Of a stretch of 64,000 bases of DNA, positions 15,815-24,036 are shown in pieces. The position numbers and the translations under genes were made by a program. Source of the DNA: Ilumatobacteraceae bacterium (lineage in GTDB: Bacteria; Actinomycetota; Acidimicrobiia; Acidimicrobiales; Ilumatobacteraceae); assembly GCA_025463305.1 (NCBI GenBank), contig JAOBWK010000021.1:21223-85222 (forward strand), written 5' to 3'. The first letter of the stretch is position 1. Every line of letters begins with the position of its first letter. The notes under the pieces are model-generated. The model was given only the letters and a program-made list of their open reading frames with translations, was not told where the DNA came from and searched no databases.

Positions 15815-17631
15815 GTGCCCGCGCGTCAACCGCACAGATGCCGTTCTCCGCGGTGGTCGGCGCGGACGACGCCAAGCTCGCGCTGCTGCTCGCGGCGAAG
15901 AACCCGCTGATCGGTGGGGTGCTGCTGCGCGGCGACAAGGGCTCGGCGAAGACCACGCTCGCCCGCTCGCTGGCGTCGTTGCTGCCCGGCGACGCGCCCT
16001 TCGTCGAACTGCCCCTCGGCGCCACCGAGGACCGGGTGATCGGCTCGGTCGACCTCGCGTCGATGCTGCGAGACGGCAACCCGGTCGTCCGTGATGGCCT
16101 GCTCGCGGCCGCCCACGGCGGGGTGCTGTACGTCGACGAGATCAACCTCCTCGCCGACCACCTCATCGACTCGCTGCTCGACGTTGCCGTCAGTGGCGTG
16201 AACCGGATCGAGCGCGACGGCATCACCCACGAGCATCCCGCGCGCTTCGTGCTGATCGGCTCGATGAACCCCGAGGAGGGCGAGCTGCGTCCGCAGCTGC
16301 TCGATCGGTTCGGCTTCTCGGTCGACGTGCGTGCCTCCACCGTGCCGGCCGAGCGGGCCCTCGCCGTCCGCCGCCGGATGGCGTTCGATCGCGGCGACGC
16401 CTCGATGTCCGAGTTCGACGACGCCGACGACGATCTCCGCAACCGGCTCGCCGGCGACGTCACGGCCGAGCTGCCCGACGAGCTCGTCGAGGCCGCGAGC
16501 GTGATCGCGGTCGCCGTCGGCGCCGAGGGGCTGCGCGCCGACCTGATGCTGTGCCGCGGCGCGGCAGCGCACGCGGCGTGGCACGACCGCGCGGTCGCGA
16601 CCGAGGACGACCTCCGTGCCGTCGCGCCGTTCGTGCTCGCCCATCGCCGCCGTCGCTCGCCGCTCGAACCGCCGGGCATCAGCCAGCCCGAGCTCGACGA
16701 CGCGTTCGACGAGGCGTTCGGGCCAGACGACCCGTCCGATGCGGACTCCCTCGAGCAGCCAGAGCCACCGACTGACGCCGACCAGCCGTCGTCGGCATCG
16801 TCGCCGAGGCCGCCTGTGGATCCGTCCGCAGCGGCGACACCACCGACACTGCTCACCGCGCCGGCGGCCACGCCGACGGTGGGACGACGCGCTCCGGCGC
16901 CGTCCGATCGCGGACGGTTCGTGCGCGCCGAGCGCACCGACGGTCCGGTGTCGGCCGCCGACGTCGCGGTCACCGCCTCGGCCATCGCTGTCGCGGCCCG
17001 GCGAGCCGCGAACCCCGACGCGAGCCCTGAGGGCACCGCGGTCGAGGCCGACGACCTGCGTGTGGCCGTCCGATCCGCGCGCACCGGCAACCTCGTCGTG
17101 CTGTGCGTCGATGCGTCGGGCTCGATGGGTGCCGTGCAGCGGATGTCGCTGGCCAAGGGGGCAGTGCTCGGCTTGCTCACCGATGCCTACCAACGCCGCG
17201 ACCGCATCGCCCTGATCACGTTCGCCGGCGACGGCGCCGACATCGTGCTGCGCCCCACGGCGTCGGTCGAGATCGCCCAGGCCCGCCTGCGCGAGCTGCC
17301 GACCGGCGGCACCTCACCGATCGCCGCCGGGCTCGACGCCGTGCATCAGCTCGTGGCCGGCAGCAGCGGCGACAGCGGGCTCAGCCCCCTCGTCGTGCTG
17401 ATCACCGATGGTCGGGCCACCGGCGGAGTCGACGCGCTCGATCGCAGCCGGGCCAGCGCCCGACGGCTGGCCGAGCAGCGGATCCCCGTGGTGGTGATCG
17501 ACGCGGAGTCCGGTCCGACCCGTCTCGGTCTCGCGGTCGAGCTGGCGGAGGTGATGTCGGCGCCGTGCCTGCCACTCGACGGCCTCGTCGACGGTTCGCT
17601 CGAGCGGACCATCCGCCTCCAGCTGCGATGA
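15811..17631 (+). CDS. Chelatase ATPase, ChlI-ChlD fusion, partner of CobN
   Basis: This 606-residue protein joins a ChlI-type AAA+ ATPase (about residues 10-300) to a ChlD-type von Willebrand A domain (about 425-606). The two are separated by an acidic/proline-rich linker. Seen in the sequence: Walker A GDKGSAKTTLA, Walker B VLYVDEINLL, arginine-finger region LDRFGFSVDVRA, and a complete MIDAS site (DASGSMG, TGGTSP, ITDGRA). Classical aerobic bacteria use CobS and CobT for this job. Here, as in mycobacteria, a magnesium-chelatase-like fusion next to cobN is the likely replacement. The start overlaps cobN (GTGA) and the stop overlaps cobQ (ATGA). Confidence 0.9.
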   Translation: MSARASTAQMPFSAVVGADDAKLALLLAAKNPLIGGVLLRGDKGSAKTTLARSLASLLPGDAPFVELPLGATEDRVIGSVDLASMLRDGNPVVRDGLLAAAHGGVLYVDEINLLADHLIDSLLDVAVSGVNRIERDGITHEHPARFVLIGSMNPEEGELRPQLLDRFGFSVDVRASTVPAERALAVRRRMAFDRGDASMSEFDDADDDLRNRLAGDVTAELPDELVEAASVIAVAVGAEGLRADLMLCRGAAAHAAWHDRAVATEDDLRAVAPFVLAHRRRRSPLEPPGISQPELDDAFDEAFGPDDPSDADSLEQPEPPTDADQPSSASSPRPPVDPSAAATPPTLLTAPAATPTVGRRAPAPSDRGRFVRAERTDGPVSAADVAVTASAIAVAARRAANPDASPEGTAVEADDLRVAVRSARTGNLVVLCVDASGSMGAVQRMSLAKGAVLGLLTDAYQRRDRIALITFAGDGADIVLRPTASVEIAQARLRELPTGGTSPIAAGLDAVHQLVAGSSGDSGLSPLVVLITDGRATGGVDALDRSRASARRLAEQRIPVVVIDAESGPTRLGLAVELAEVMSAPCLPLDGLVDGSLERTIRLQLR

Positions 17632-19130
17632 GTGCAGCGAGCGTGCCCGGGCGGGTGCCGCCAGGCGTGCCCGAGAACTTGCGCGGCGCGCTGCAGATCT
17701 GCGGCTGCACGAGCGACGCCGGCAAGTCGACGCTCGTCGCCGGGCTGTGCCGGCTGCTGGCCCGCAACGGCATCAGCGTCGCCCCGTTCAAGGCCCAGAA
17801 CATGGCGCTGAACAGCTTCGTGACCCGCAACGGCGACGAGATCGGGCGGGCCCAGGGCGCCCAGTCGCTGGCTGCCGGCATCGAGCCGGAGGTCATCATG
17901 AACCCGATCCTGCTCAAGCCCACCGGCGACCGGTCGTCGCAGGTCGTCGTCATGGGCCATCCGGTCGGCGTGATGACCGCAGCGGAGTACCACGAGCACA
18001 AGCCGCAGCTGCTGGAGACGGTGCTCGAGTCGCTCGCCGAGCTGCGCCGCCGCTTCGACGTCGTGCTGTGCGAGGGCGCCGGCTCACCCACCGAGATCAA
18101 CCTGCTCGACCACGACATCGTCAACCTGCGAATCGCCAAGGAGGCCGGGATGGCGGCCATCGTCGTCGGCGACATCGACCGCGGCGGCGTCTTCGCCCAC
18201 CTCTACGGCACGGTCGCGCTGCTGCCCGACGACCTGCGCCCGCTCGTGCAGGGCTTCGTGATCAACCGCTTCAGGGGCGATCCGGCGCTGCTCGGCGACG
18301 GGATGGAGACCCTGCGGCGGCGCAGCGGCGTGCCGACGCTCGGGATCCTGCCGATGCTGCGCGACCTGTGGCTCGACGGCGAGGACTCGCTCGCGCTCGA
18401 CGTGCCGTACCCGTCCGCCGGTCCGGCGCTGGCGGACTCACTCGACGTCGTCGTGGTCAGGCTGCCGCAGATCTCCAACTACACCGATGTCGATGCGCTC
18501 GCGCTCGAGCCCGGCCTGTCGGTGCGCTACGTCTCGTCGGCGGAGGCGATCGGGCGACCGGACCTCGTGGTGCTCCCGGGCTCCAAGGAGACCGTGCGCG
18601 ACCTGACGTGGATGCGCAGCCGGGGCATCGACGGGGCGATCCGAGCCTCGGGTGCCGACGTCCTCGGGATCTGCGCCGGCTACCAGATGCTCGGTGACAT
18701 CATCGAGGACGACGTGGAGTCCGGTGAGGGCACGGTGCCAGCGCTCGGTTGGCTGCCGGGCGTCGCCACCACCTTCGGCCACGACAAGGTGCTCGCCCGC
18801 TTCACCGACGACTCGCTGAGCGGCTACCAGATCCACCACGGTCGCGTCACGGGCGGACCGGGCTGGGTGCCGGTCGGCGGTGGGGTCGAGGGCGCCGTCA
18901 GCCTCGACGGACGAGTGCGCGGCACCACCTTCCACGGGCTGTTCGAGCACGACGGCTTCCGCACCGGGTTCCTCACCGACCTCGCCGGTCGTCGCGGCAA
19001 GCGCTTCGTCCCGGCGGGCGTCGACTTCGCTGCTTCCCGGCAGGGGCGCTTCGACCGGATCGCCGACGCGATCGAGGAGCATCTGGACCTCGACGCGCTG
19101 TTCGCCCTGGTCCAGCGGGCAATCGTCTGA
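17628..19130 (+). CDS. cobQ: Cobyric acid synthase
   Basis: CobQ amidates the b, d, e and g side chains of adenosylcobyrinic acid a,c-diamide with glutamine and ATP. In 500 residues it has the ATPase P-loop region CGCTSDAGKSTLVAGLCR, the CobQ-specific APFKAQNMALNSFVT and QGAQSLAAGIEPEVIMNPIL, then a class I amidotransferase with nucleophile Cys in VLGICAGYQMLG (about residue 345) and a catalytic His in FHGLFEHDGFR. The ATG overlaps the stop of the chelatase ATPase. It is the last gene of the riboswitch operon. Confidence 0.95.
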   Translation: MSAASVPGRVPPGVPENLRGALQICGCTSDAGKSTLVAGLCRLLARNGISVAPFKAQNMALNSFVTRNGDEIGRAQGAQSLAAGIEPEVIMNPILLKPTGDRSSQVVVMGHPVGVMTAAEYHEHKPQLLETVLESLAELRRRFDVVLCEGAGSPTEINLLDHDIVNLRIAKEAGMAAIVVGDIDRGGVFAHLYGTVALLPDDLRPLVQGFVINRFRGDPALLGDGMETLRRRSGVPTLGILPMLRDLWLDGEDSLALDVPYPSAGPALADSLDVVVVRLPQISNYTDVDALALEPGLSVRYVSSAEAIGRPDLVVLPGSKETVRDLTWMRSRGIDGAIRASGADVLGICAGYQMLGDIIEDDVESGEGTVPALGWLPGVATTFGHDKVLARFTDDSLSGYQIHHGRVTGGPGWVPVGGGVEGAVSLDGRVRGTTFHGLFEHDGFRTGFLTDLAGRRGKRFVPAGVDFAASRQGRFDRIADAIEEHLDLDALFALVQRAIV

Positions 19131-19194
19131 ACTTCGTCTGATTTTCGTCAAGTCCGCGGGGCATCTTGCCGACCCGGCGGACACGGTCCCTACC

Positions 19195-20754
19195 ATGGGC
19201 GAACACCCGGCTACTCGTGGACCGGAGACGACAGAGCGGGCGGCCCGTGCGATGTTGATCGACGAATCCTGGACGCCCGCAGGGCAGATGGCGATCGCCG
19301 AACACGGTCATGTCCGTGGTCCGCTCCGCCCCGATCAGCTGCTCAGCGTCCGTCGCCGCAACGCCGTCCGACTGCGCTCCCACATGTTCCGCTCGGTCGA
19401 CATGCTGCTGATCGCCACGGCCACGGTCGTCACGATCATCCGCACGTTCGACGTCTCGCCGTTCCAGACCTCCGTCGCCGAATCCGCACCGTTCGTGCTC
19501 GGCGGCTTCGTGCTCGCCCGCTGCCTGCGCTCGCTCAGCGTCTACAGCTTCGGGCGCAGCGAGCGGTTCGGCACGCACGTCGTGCGCCTGGTCGTCGCTG
19601 CCGCCATCGGTTGCCTGGTGGCGTTCGCCACCGATGTCATCGTGCGGTCGGGCGGCCCGTCGCTGTGGTCGATCACGCTGTGGGGTGTCCGCTGCGCCGC
19701 GGGCCTCGCCGCGTTGCACGTCGTCTGGGCCTCGTTCGTGGCGCAGTGGCGGCGCACCGGCTGGCTCACCCCGAACGTCGTCATCGTCGGCGCCACCGCC
19801 CACGCCGAAGACCTCATCCGGGCCACCATCGCCCGCCGCGATCTCCACCTGCTCGGCATCTTCGACGACCGCCGCGAGCGTTCGCCGCTGTCGTTGCTCG
19901 GGGTGCCCGTGCTCGGCGACATCGCCGCGCTGCACAACCACAAGATCACCCCGTACGTCGATCTCATCGTCGTCGCCGTCGACATGTCGGCCACCAACCG
20001 GATCCGCCAGATCAACCAGCAGCTGTCGGTGCTGCCGAACAAGGTCACGCTCATCGTCGACCAGGACGGCCACACTGCTGGCACCAGCTCGATCCGCCAG
20101 CTCGCCGACGCCCCGCTCGCGCCGCTCAACGTCGCCGTCGACAGCGGTCGCCGGGCGTTCGCGAAGCGCATCCAGGACCTCGTGATCAGCATCCCCATGA
20201 CCATCCTGATCTCGCCACTGCTCGCCGCCATCGCGCTCGCCGTACGGCTCGACAGCCCCGGCCCGGTGCTGTTCCGCCAGCGCCGTCACGGGTTCAACAA
20301 CGAGGCCATCGTGGTCTGGAAGTTCCGCACCATGCGCCAGGACGCCACCGACGCCACGGCTGCCCAGCAGGTCATCGCGAACGACGACCGCGTCACCCGC
20401 ATCGGCCGGATCCTGCGCAAGACGGGCTTCGACGAGCTGCCCCAGCTGTTCAACGTGATCACCGGTGAGATGTCGCTCGTCGGCCCTCGTCCGCACGCGA
20501 TCGGCATGAAGACCGGCAGCGTCGAGTCCGCCCGGCTCGTCGGCGAGTACGCCCACCGCCACCGGATCAAGCCCGGCATGACCGGCTGGGCCGCGGTGAA
20601 CGGCTCGCGTGGCCCGCTCGAAGACGCCGCGGCCGTCAGCCGGCGCGTCGCCCTCGACATCGAGTACATCGAGCGCCAGTCGTTCTGGCTCGACCTGTGG
20701 ATCATGATCCGCACGATCCCGAGCATGCTCGGCGACCGCTCCGCCGTCCGCTGA
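19195..20754 (+). CDS. Polyprenyl-phosphate sugar-1-phosphate transferase (exopolysaccharide initiating enzyme)
   Basis: The 519-residue protein belongs to the polyisoprenyl-phosphate hexose-1-phosphate transferases, which start assembly of a repeating unit on undecaprenyl phosphate. It has several N-terminal membrane helices (about residues 65-180), a nucleotide-fold central domain beginning PNVVIVGATAHAEDLIRA, and the C-terminal catalytic domain. That domain shows VWKFRTMRQD, DELPQLFNVITGEMSLVGPR and KPGMTGWAAVNG. The ATG at 19195 is the first plausible start after cobQ. The gene is not functionally related to the cobalamin genes; it probably serves the glycosyltransferase cluster at 32-43 kb. 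Its 3' end is only 6 bases from the convergent cobE stop. Confidence 0.9.
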   Translation: MGEHPATRGPETTERAARAMLIDESWTPAGQMAIAEHGHVRGPLRPDQLLSVRRRNAVRLRSHMFRSVDMLLIATATVVTIIRTFDVSPFQTSVAESAPFVLGGFVLARCLRSLSVYSFGRSERFGTHVVRLVVAAAIGCLVAFATDVIVRSGGPSLWSITLWGVRCAAGLAALHVVWASFVAQWRRTGWLTPNVVIVGATAHAEDLIRATIARRDLHLLGIFDDRRERSPLSLLGVPVLGDIAALHNHKITPYVDLIVVAVDMSATNRIRQINQQLSVLPNKVTLIVDQDGHTAGTSSIRQLADAPLAPLNVAVDSGRRAFAKRIQDLVISIPMTILISPLLAAIALAVRLDSPGPVLFRQRRHGFNNEAIVVWKFRTMRQDATDATAAQQVIANDDRVTRIGRILRKTGFDELPQLFNVITGEMSLVGPRPHAIGMKTGSVESARLVGEYAHRHRIKPGMTGWAAVNGSRGPLEDAAAVSRRVALDIEYIERQSFWLDLWIMIRTIPSMLGDRSAVR

Positions 20755-20760
20755 CGCAGT

Positions 20761-21096
20761 TCAGCCGGCCGCCACCACGGCGACGCACACCGTCTCGCTG
20801 CACCGCTTCGGCACGAGCAGCACGCCGTCGGGGGCGCGCAGCCGAGCGGCGGGCCCGGCGACATCTCGGCCGGTGAACGCGTCGACCGGGAGGTGGACGA
20901 CGGGCCAGGGCAGCCCGGCGAGCGCCGGGTGACCGCGACGGTGCTCGATCGTGGCGATCTCGACGATGTCGTCACGATGGCGCTCGGCGACGGCCAGCGC
21001 GACGTCGATCAGGCCGAGGACATCGGCCGTCGTCGCCCGAGCGTTGAGCCCGATGCCGACCACCACTGCGGTCGGACCGTGCGCCGGTTCAGCCAC
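20761..21096 (-). CDS. cobE: CobE / CbiG C-terminal domain protein
   Basis: A 111-residue protein with the fold signature of the CbiG C-terminal/CobE family: VVVGIGLNARATTADVLGLI at the start, PVVHLPVDAF in the middle, and the end LVPKRCSETVCVAVV (family consensus like VVPKRxxGxVTVAV). CobE is found in aerobic cobalamin clusters; its precise role is unsettled, with proposals of intermediate binding. The start is a GTG that overlaps the cobL stop by 8 bases. It is the last gene of the RHH-methylase/cobM/cobL/cobE operon. Confidence 0.78.
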   Translation of the reverse strand: MAEPAHGPTAVVVGIGLNARATTADVLGLIDVALAVAERHRDDIVEIATIEHRRGHPALAGLPWPVVHLPVDAFTGRDVAGPAARLRAPDGVLLVPKRCSETVCVAVVAAG

Positions 21097-22282
21097 CCGG
21101 TCCCCACGTCACGAAGACGGGGTTCTGGGCCTCCAACCGCACGCCGTCGGCGATGGCCTGGCCGCGCGACACGCTGAGCTGCACCATGTTGCCGAGGCGC
21201 CGCCACGACTCGCTCGCCCGGTCGACGATCACGTGGGTGGCGACGACCGTGCCATCGGTGCCGAGGCGGGCGAGGCAGGCATCGAGCACCTCGATCCCCC
21301 CGCCACCGATGAACACGCGATCGGGCGTCGGCAGGTCGGCCAGGGCGTCGGGTGCGGACCCGGTGACCACCGTGACGGACACGCCGTGGGTGCGGGCGTT
21401 GTCGCGGATCCGCTCGGCATCGACCGCGTCGCGCTCGACGGCGAAGACGCGCAGTCGCGGCCGCAACCGGGCGCATTCGATCGCGACCGAGCCGCTGCCG
21501 GCACCGATGTCCCAGAGCACCCCGGTGACGGGTAGGTCGAGCTTGCCGAGCGCGACGGCACGCACCTCGGACTTGGTGATCATCCCGTTGCGATGGGCGA
21601 ACTCGTGCTCGGGCAGTCCCCACGACAGCGACGGCGCCTCGGGGGCCGAGGCGGTGGGATCGAGGAACACCACGATCGACATCGGATCGAACGTGCCCGC
21701 GGCGAGGCCGGCGAGGTCGGTGTGCACGACGTTCTCGTCCGGCTCGCCGAGCCGGGTCGCCACCACGACGTCGCGCGGCGCGCACTGCGCATCGACGAGC
21801 CGCTGACCGAGCGACTGCGGCGGAGACAGGGGCGCGGTCAGCACCGCGACCTTGGCGTGGTCGACGACGGCCGCGATCGCCGTGTCGGACGGTCGGCCGT
21901 GGGCGGAGATGACGACGGCGTCGTCCCACGTCGCACCGATGCGCGCGAACGCGAGCGACACCGACGACGGTGCCGGGTGCACGTCGAGCGCCCTCCGCCC
22001 GAACCGCTCAGCGAGCAACCGGACGATGCCGAAGAACCCCGGATCGCCGCTCGAGATCACGGCCACGTCGCGGCCGGCAGCGAGGTGGGCGCCGATCTGG
22101 TCGAGCACGCCGTGCAGACCACCGGCCATCTCGATGACCGGCCGCCCGGCCACGTCGACGAACCGGAGGTGACGGGTGCTGCCGACGATCACCGCGGCGT
22201 CGCGCACGGCGCGTCGTGCCGGCTCGCCGTAGCACTCGCCGCCGTGCGACCCGACGACCGTGATGCGCGACGACGTGCTCAT
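21089..22282 (-). CDS. cobL: Precorrin-6Y C5,15-methyltransferase (decarboxylating), CbiE-CbiT fusion
   Basis: CobL methylates C5 and C15 of precorrin-6B and removes the C12 acetate carboxyl group, giving precorrin-8X. The 397 residues contain a CbiE-type tetrapyrrole methylase (about 1-200; ITVVGSHGGE, ISSGDPGFFGIVRLLAER, PAPSSVSLAFARIG) followed by a CbiT-type Rossmann methyltransferase (about 215-397; GMITKSEVRAVAL, WDIGAGSGSVAIE, DRVFIGGGG). Full length for a fused CobL. The ATG overlaps the cobM stop (ATGA). Confidence 0.94.
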   Translation of the reverse strand: MSTSSRITVVGSHGGECYGEPARRAVRDAAVIVGSTRHLRFVDVAGRPVIEMAGGLHGVLDQIGAHLAAGRDVAVISSGDPGFFGIVRLLAERFGRRALDVHPAPSSVSLAFARIGATWDDAVVISAHGRPSDTAIAAVVDHAKVAVLTAPLSPPQSLGQRLVDAQCAPRDVVVATRLGEPDENVVHTDLAGLAAGTFDPMSIVVFLDPTASAPEAPSLSWGLPEHEFAHRNGMITKSEVRAVALGKLDLPVTGVLWDIGAGSGSVAIECARLRPRLRVFAVERDAVDAERIRDNARTHGVSVTVVTGSAPDALADLPTPDRVFIGGGGIEVLDACLARLGTDGTVVATHVIVDRASESWRRLGNMVQLSVSRGQAIADGVRLEAQNPVFVTWGPGG

Positions 22283-23055
22283 CCGTCGATCGCCGTGCGA
22301 TGGCTGTGGGTGAAAGCCGGATCATAGACATGGCTTCGCCCAGCCGCAGCGGGGCGTGCCGAGGCGAGCGCGTCGCCGACCAGCACGAGCGCGCTCATCG
22401 TGATGCCGTGGGCGACGAGCTCGGCGGCGATCTGTCCGACCGTGGTGGTGATCAGCTGCTCGTCGGGCCAGCTCACCCGGTGGGCGATGACGGCGGGCGT
22501 GTCGGCCGTGTAGGCAGACCCTGGCGCGAGCAGTTGCGTCTGCAAGGAAGTGGGATCTCCGGCCGACAGGAACAGCGCCATGACCGTGCCCAGCGCCGTC
22601 ATCGCGGCGAAGTCGTCGCCGGCGCCGAGTGACGCCACGGTGCGTCGGGCCAGCCGGGTGAGGATGACGGACTGGGAGATGCCGGGGACGGTCAGCTCGG
22701 CGGCGACAGCGGCGGCGGCTGCAGACACCGACGAGACGCCGGGGACGACTTCGAAGCAGCGCTCCTCGGCGACGCACCAGGCGATCTGCTCGTTGATCGA
22801 GCTGTAGATCGAGGGATCGCCGGAGTGCAGGCGCACGATGGCTGCGTCGGGATGGCGCTCGAAGACGGCCGTCACCTGCTCGAGGGTCATCGACTTGGTG
22901 TCGTGCAGCTCGGCGTCGGGCCGGCAGTGGGCGAGCACCTCGGACGACACCAGCGAGCCGGCCCACAACACGATGTCGGCGGACGCGAGGCGCTGCACGG
23001 CGCGCAGGGTGAGCAGATCGGCCGCGCCGGGGCCGGCGCCGACGAACGAGATCAC
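22279..23055 (-). CDS. cobM: Precorrin-4 C11-methyltransferase
   Basis: CobM adds a methyl group to C11 of precorrin-4. The 258-residue protein has the typical blocks ISFVGAGPGAADLLTLRA, LWAGSLV, RLHSGDPSIYSSINEQ and VVPGVSSVSAAAA. The GTG start overlaps the stop of the RHH-methylase gene (GTGA) and the stop overlaps cobL. The next pathway enzyme after CobM in the aerobic route is CobF, which is absent from this window. That makes the immediately upstream methylase fusion notable. Confidence 0.95.
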   Translation of the reverse strand: MISFVGAGPGAADLLTLRAVQRLASADIVLWAGSLVSSEVLAHCRPDAELHDTKSMTLEQVTAVFERHPDAAIVRLHSGDPSIYSSINEQIAWCVAEERCFEVVPGVSSVSAAAAAVAAELTVPGISQSVILTRLARRTVASLGAGDDFAAMTALGTVMALFLSAGDPTSLQTQLLAPGSAYTADTPAVIAHRVSWPDEQLITTTVGQIAAELVAHGITMSALVLVGDALASARPAAAGRSHVYDPAFTHSHRTAIDG

Positions 23056-23978
23056 GCCGGTGCTCCGGTGCGGTGGTGGGCGGACGTGGATCCGGTCGCC
23101 GGCGCCGGCGCGACGAGGCAGGCGAGGTAGCTGGCCGGATCGTCGGCGAACTCGGTGGCTGCTGCGATGCGCTCGCCCGGCATGCCGAGCAGCTCGCCGA
23201 CCACCGCGCCGTCGGCGCGGTCGGCGGCGACCAGCCGGGCGACGATGCCCGGCACGCTGCGCCCGCCCCGGTACAGCACGAGGGTCTCGTCGCCGCGGGC
23301 CACGGTGTCGGCGATGACCTCGGCGTGCTCGGATGCGTCTCGGCCGACGGCGACGATGCGCACGCTGCCTCCCTCGTCGGCGATGACCACGTCGGACCGA
23401 GCGGCGAGCTCCTGGAACGCCATGATCCCCGGGACCCGACGCACCGGGACGAGTGGGCGCAGCTCGCGCACCGCGTCGGCCAGGGCCGGGAAGATCGAGA
23501 ACATGCCGGGGTCGCCGAGCGTGAGGAAGACGACGATCTCGGCCCGATCGAGGTGGGCGACGATCCGCTCGGCGGCCTCGGTGATGGACCGATGTCGCTG
23601 GGCCGGCTCGTCGACGATGTCGATCGTCAACCGCTCGACCCGGATCGTGCCGGCCGCAGCGCGGGCGATGGCCTCGGCCCGCCCGATCGCATCGCTGCCG
23701 ATCGATCCGGCGATCACCCGGTCGGCGCCACGGATCGCCTCGATCGCGCGAGGAGCGACGAGATCGGCGGCACCCGGGCCCATCCCGATCCCGATCAGGA
23801 GCGGACCCTTCGGCTTCGGCGGTTCGTCACGGCGGGGCAGGGTGCCCTGGCGGCTCTGGTCGATCGCGGTCTCGATCGCCGAACGGATGAAGTCCGCCTC
23901 CGATCGTCCGGCGCGCCTGGCCGCCTCGCCGAGGGCCTCCTTCAACGCCTCCGGGAGGTACACCGAGCTCTTCTGCAC
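23052..23978 (-). CDS. Ribbon-helix-helix domain fused to a CobI/CbiL-like tetrapyrrole methylase
   Basis: About 308 residues. Residues 1-45 (starting VQKSSVYLPEALKEAL, then GRSEADFIRSAIETAI) look like a ribbon-helix-helix DNA-binding domain of the CopG/Arc type. A short linker follows. Residues about 62-295 form a SAM-dependent tetrapyrrole methylase with GIGMGPGAADLVAPRAIEAI, FLTLGDPGMFSIF, RRVPGIMAFQELAARS and a C-terminal GELLGMPGERI block, closest by eye to CobI/CbiL. A canonical cobI exists at 3502, so this is a second copy. Inferred roles: replacement for the missing CobF (C1 methylation), and autoregulation through the ACGTAGGG repeats two bases upstream. The GTG at 23978 is the only sensible start; the upstream frame lacks similarity. 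The transcript is probably leaderless. Confidence 0.78.
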   Translation of the reverse strand: MQKSSVYLPEALKEALGEAARRAGRSEADFIRSAIETAIDQSRQGTLPRRDEPPKPKGPLLIGIGMGPGAADLVAPRAIEAIRGADRVIAGSIGSDAIGRAEAIARAAAGTIRVERLTIDIVDEPAQRHRSITEAAERIVAHLDRAEIVVFLTLGDPGMFSIFPALADAVRELRPLVPVRRVPGIMAFQELAARSDVVIADEGGSVRIVAVGRDASEHAEVIADTVARGDETLVLYRGGRSVPGIVARLVAADRADGAVVGELLGMPGERIAAATEFADDPASYLACLVAPAPATGSTSAHHRTGAPA

Positions 23979-23980
23979 GG

Positions 23981-24000
23981 ACGTAGGGTACTGCGTAGGG
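23981..24000 (-). promoter_or_regulatory. Tandem CGTAGGG repeats over the putative promoter of the RHH-methylase operon
   Basis: On the plus strand ACGTAGGG (23981-23988) and GCGTAGGG (23993-24000) form a direct repeat spaced 12 bases, about one helical turn. On the gene strand this reads CCCTACGC-N4-CCCTACGT, ending two bases before the GTG. TACCCT within it sits at the distance expected for a -10 element of a leaderless transcript. The same 8-mer makes up the inverted repeat at 1700-1728. An operator for the RHH domain encoded by the gene itself is the natural suggestion. Confidence 0.55.
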
Positions 24001-24036
24001 CACTTCCGTCGGGAACTGCGACCGACGGTCGACGCC

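Noticed and set aside
12221..15835. Very long open frame (1204 codons) on the minus strand across cobN
   Set aside because: It is a GC-rich antisense shadow: low-complexity R/H/D/V-rich translation, no domain, and the opposite strand encodes a full-length CobN.
23052..23978. Naming the RHH-methylase fusion cobF
   Set aside because: Its methylase motifs look like CobI/CbiL, not CobF; replacement of CobF is a hypothesis only.
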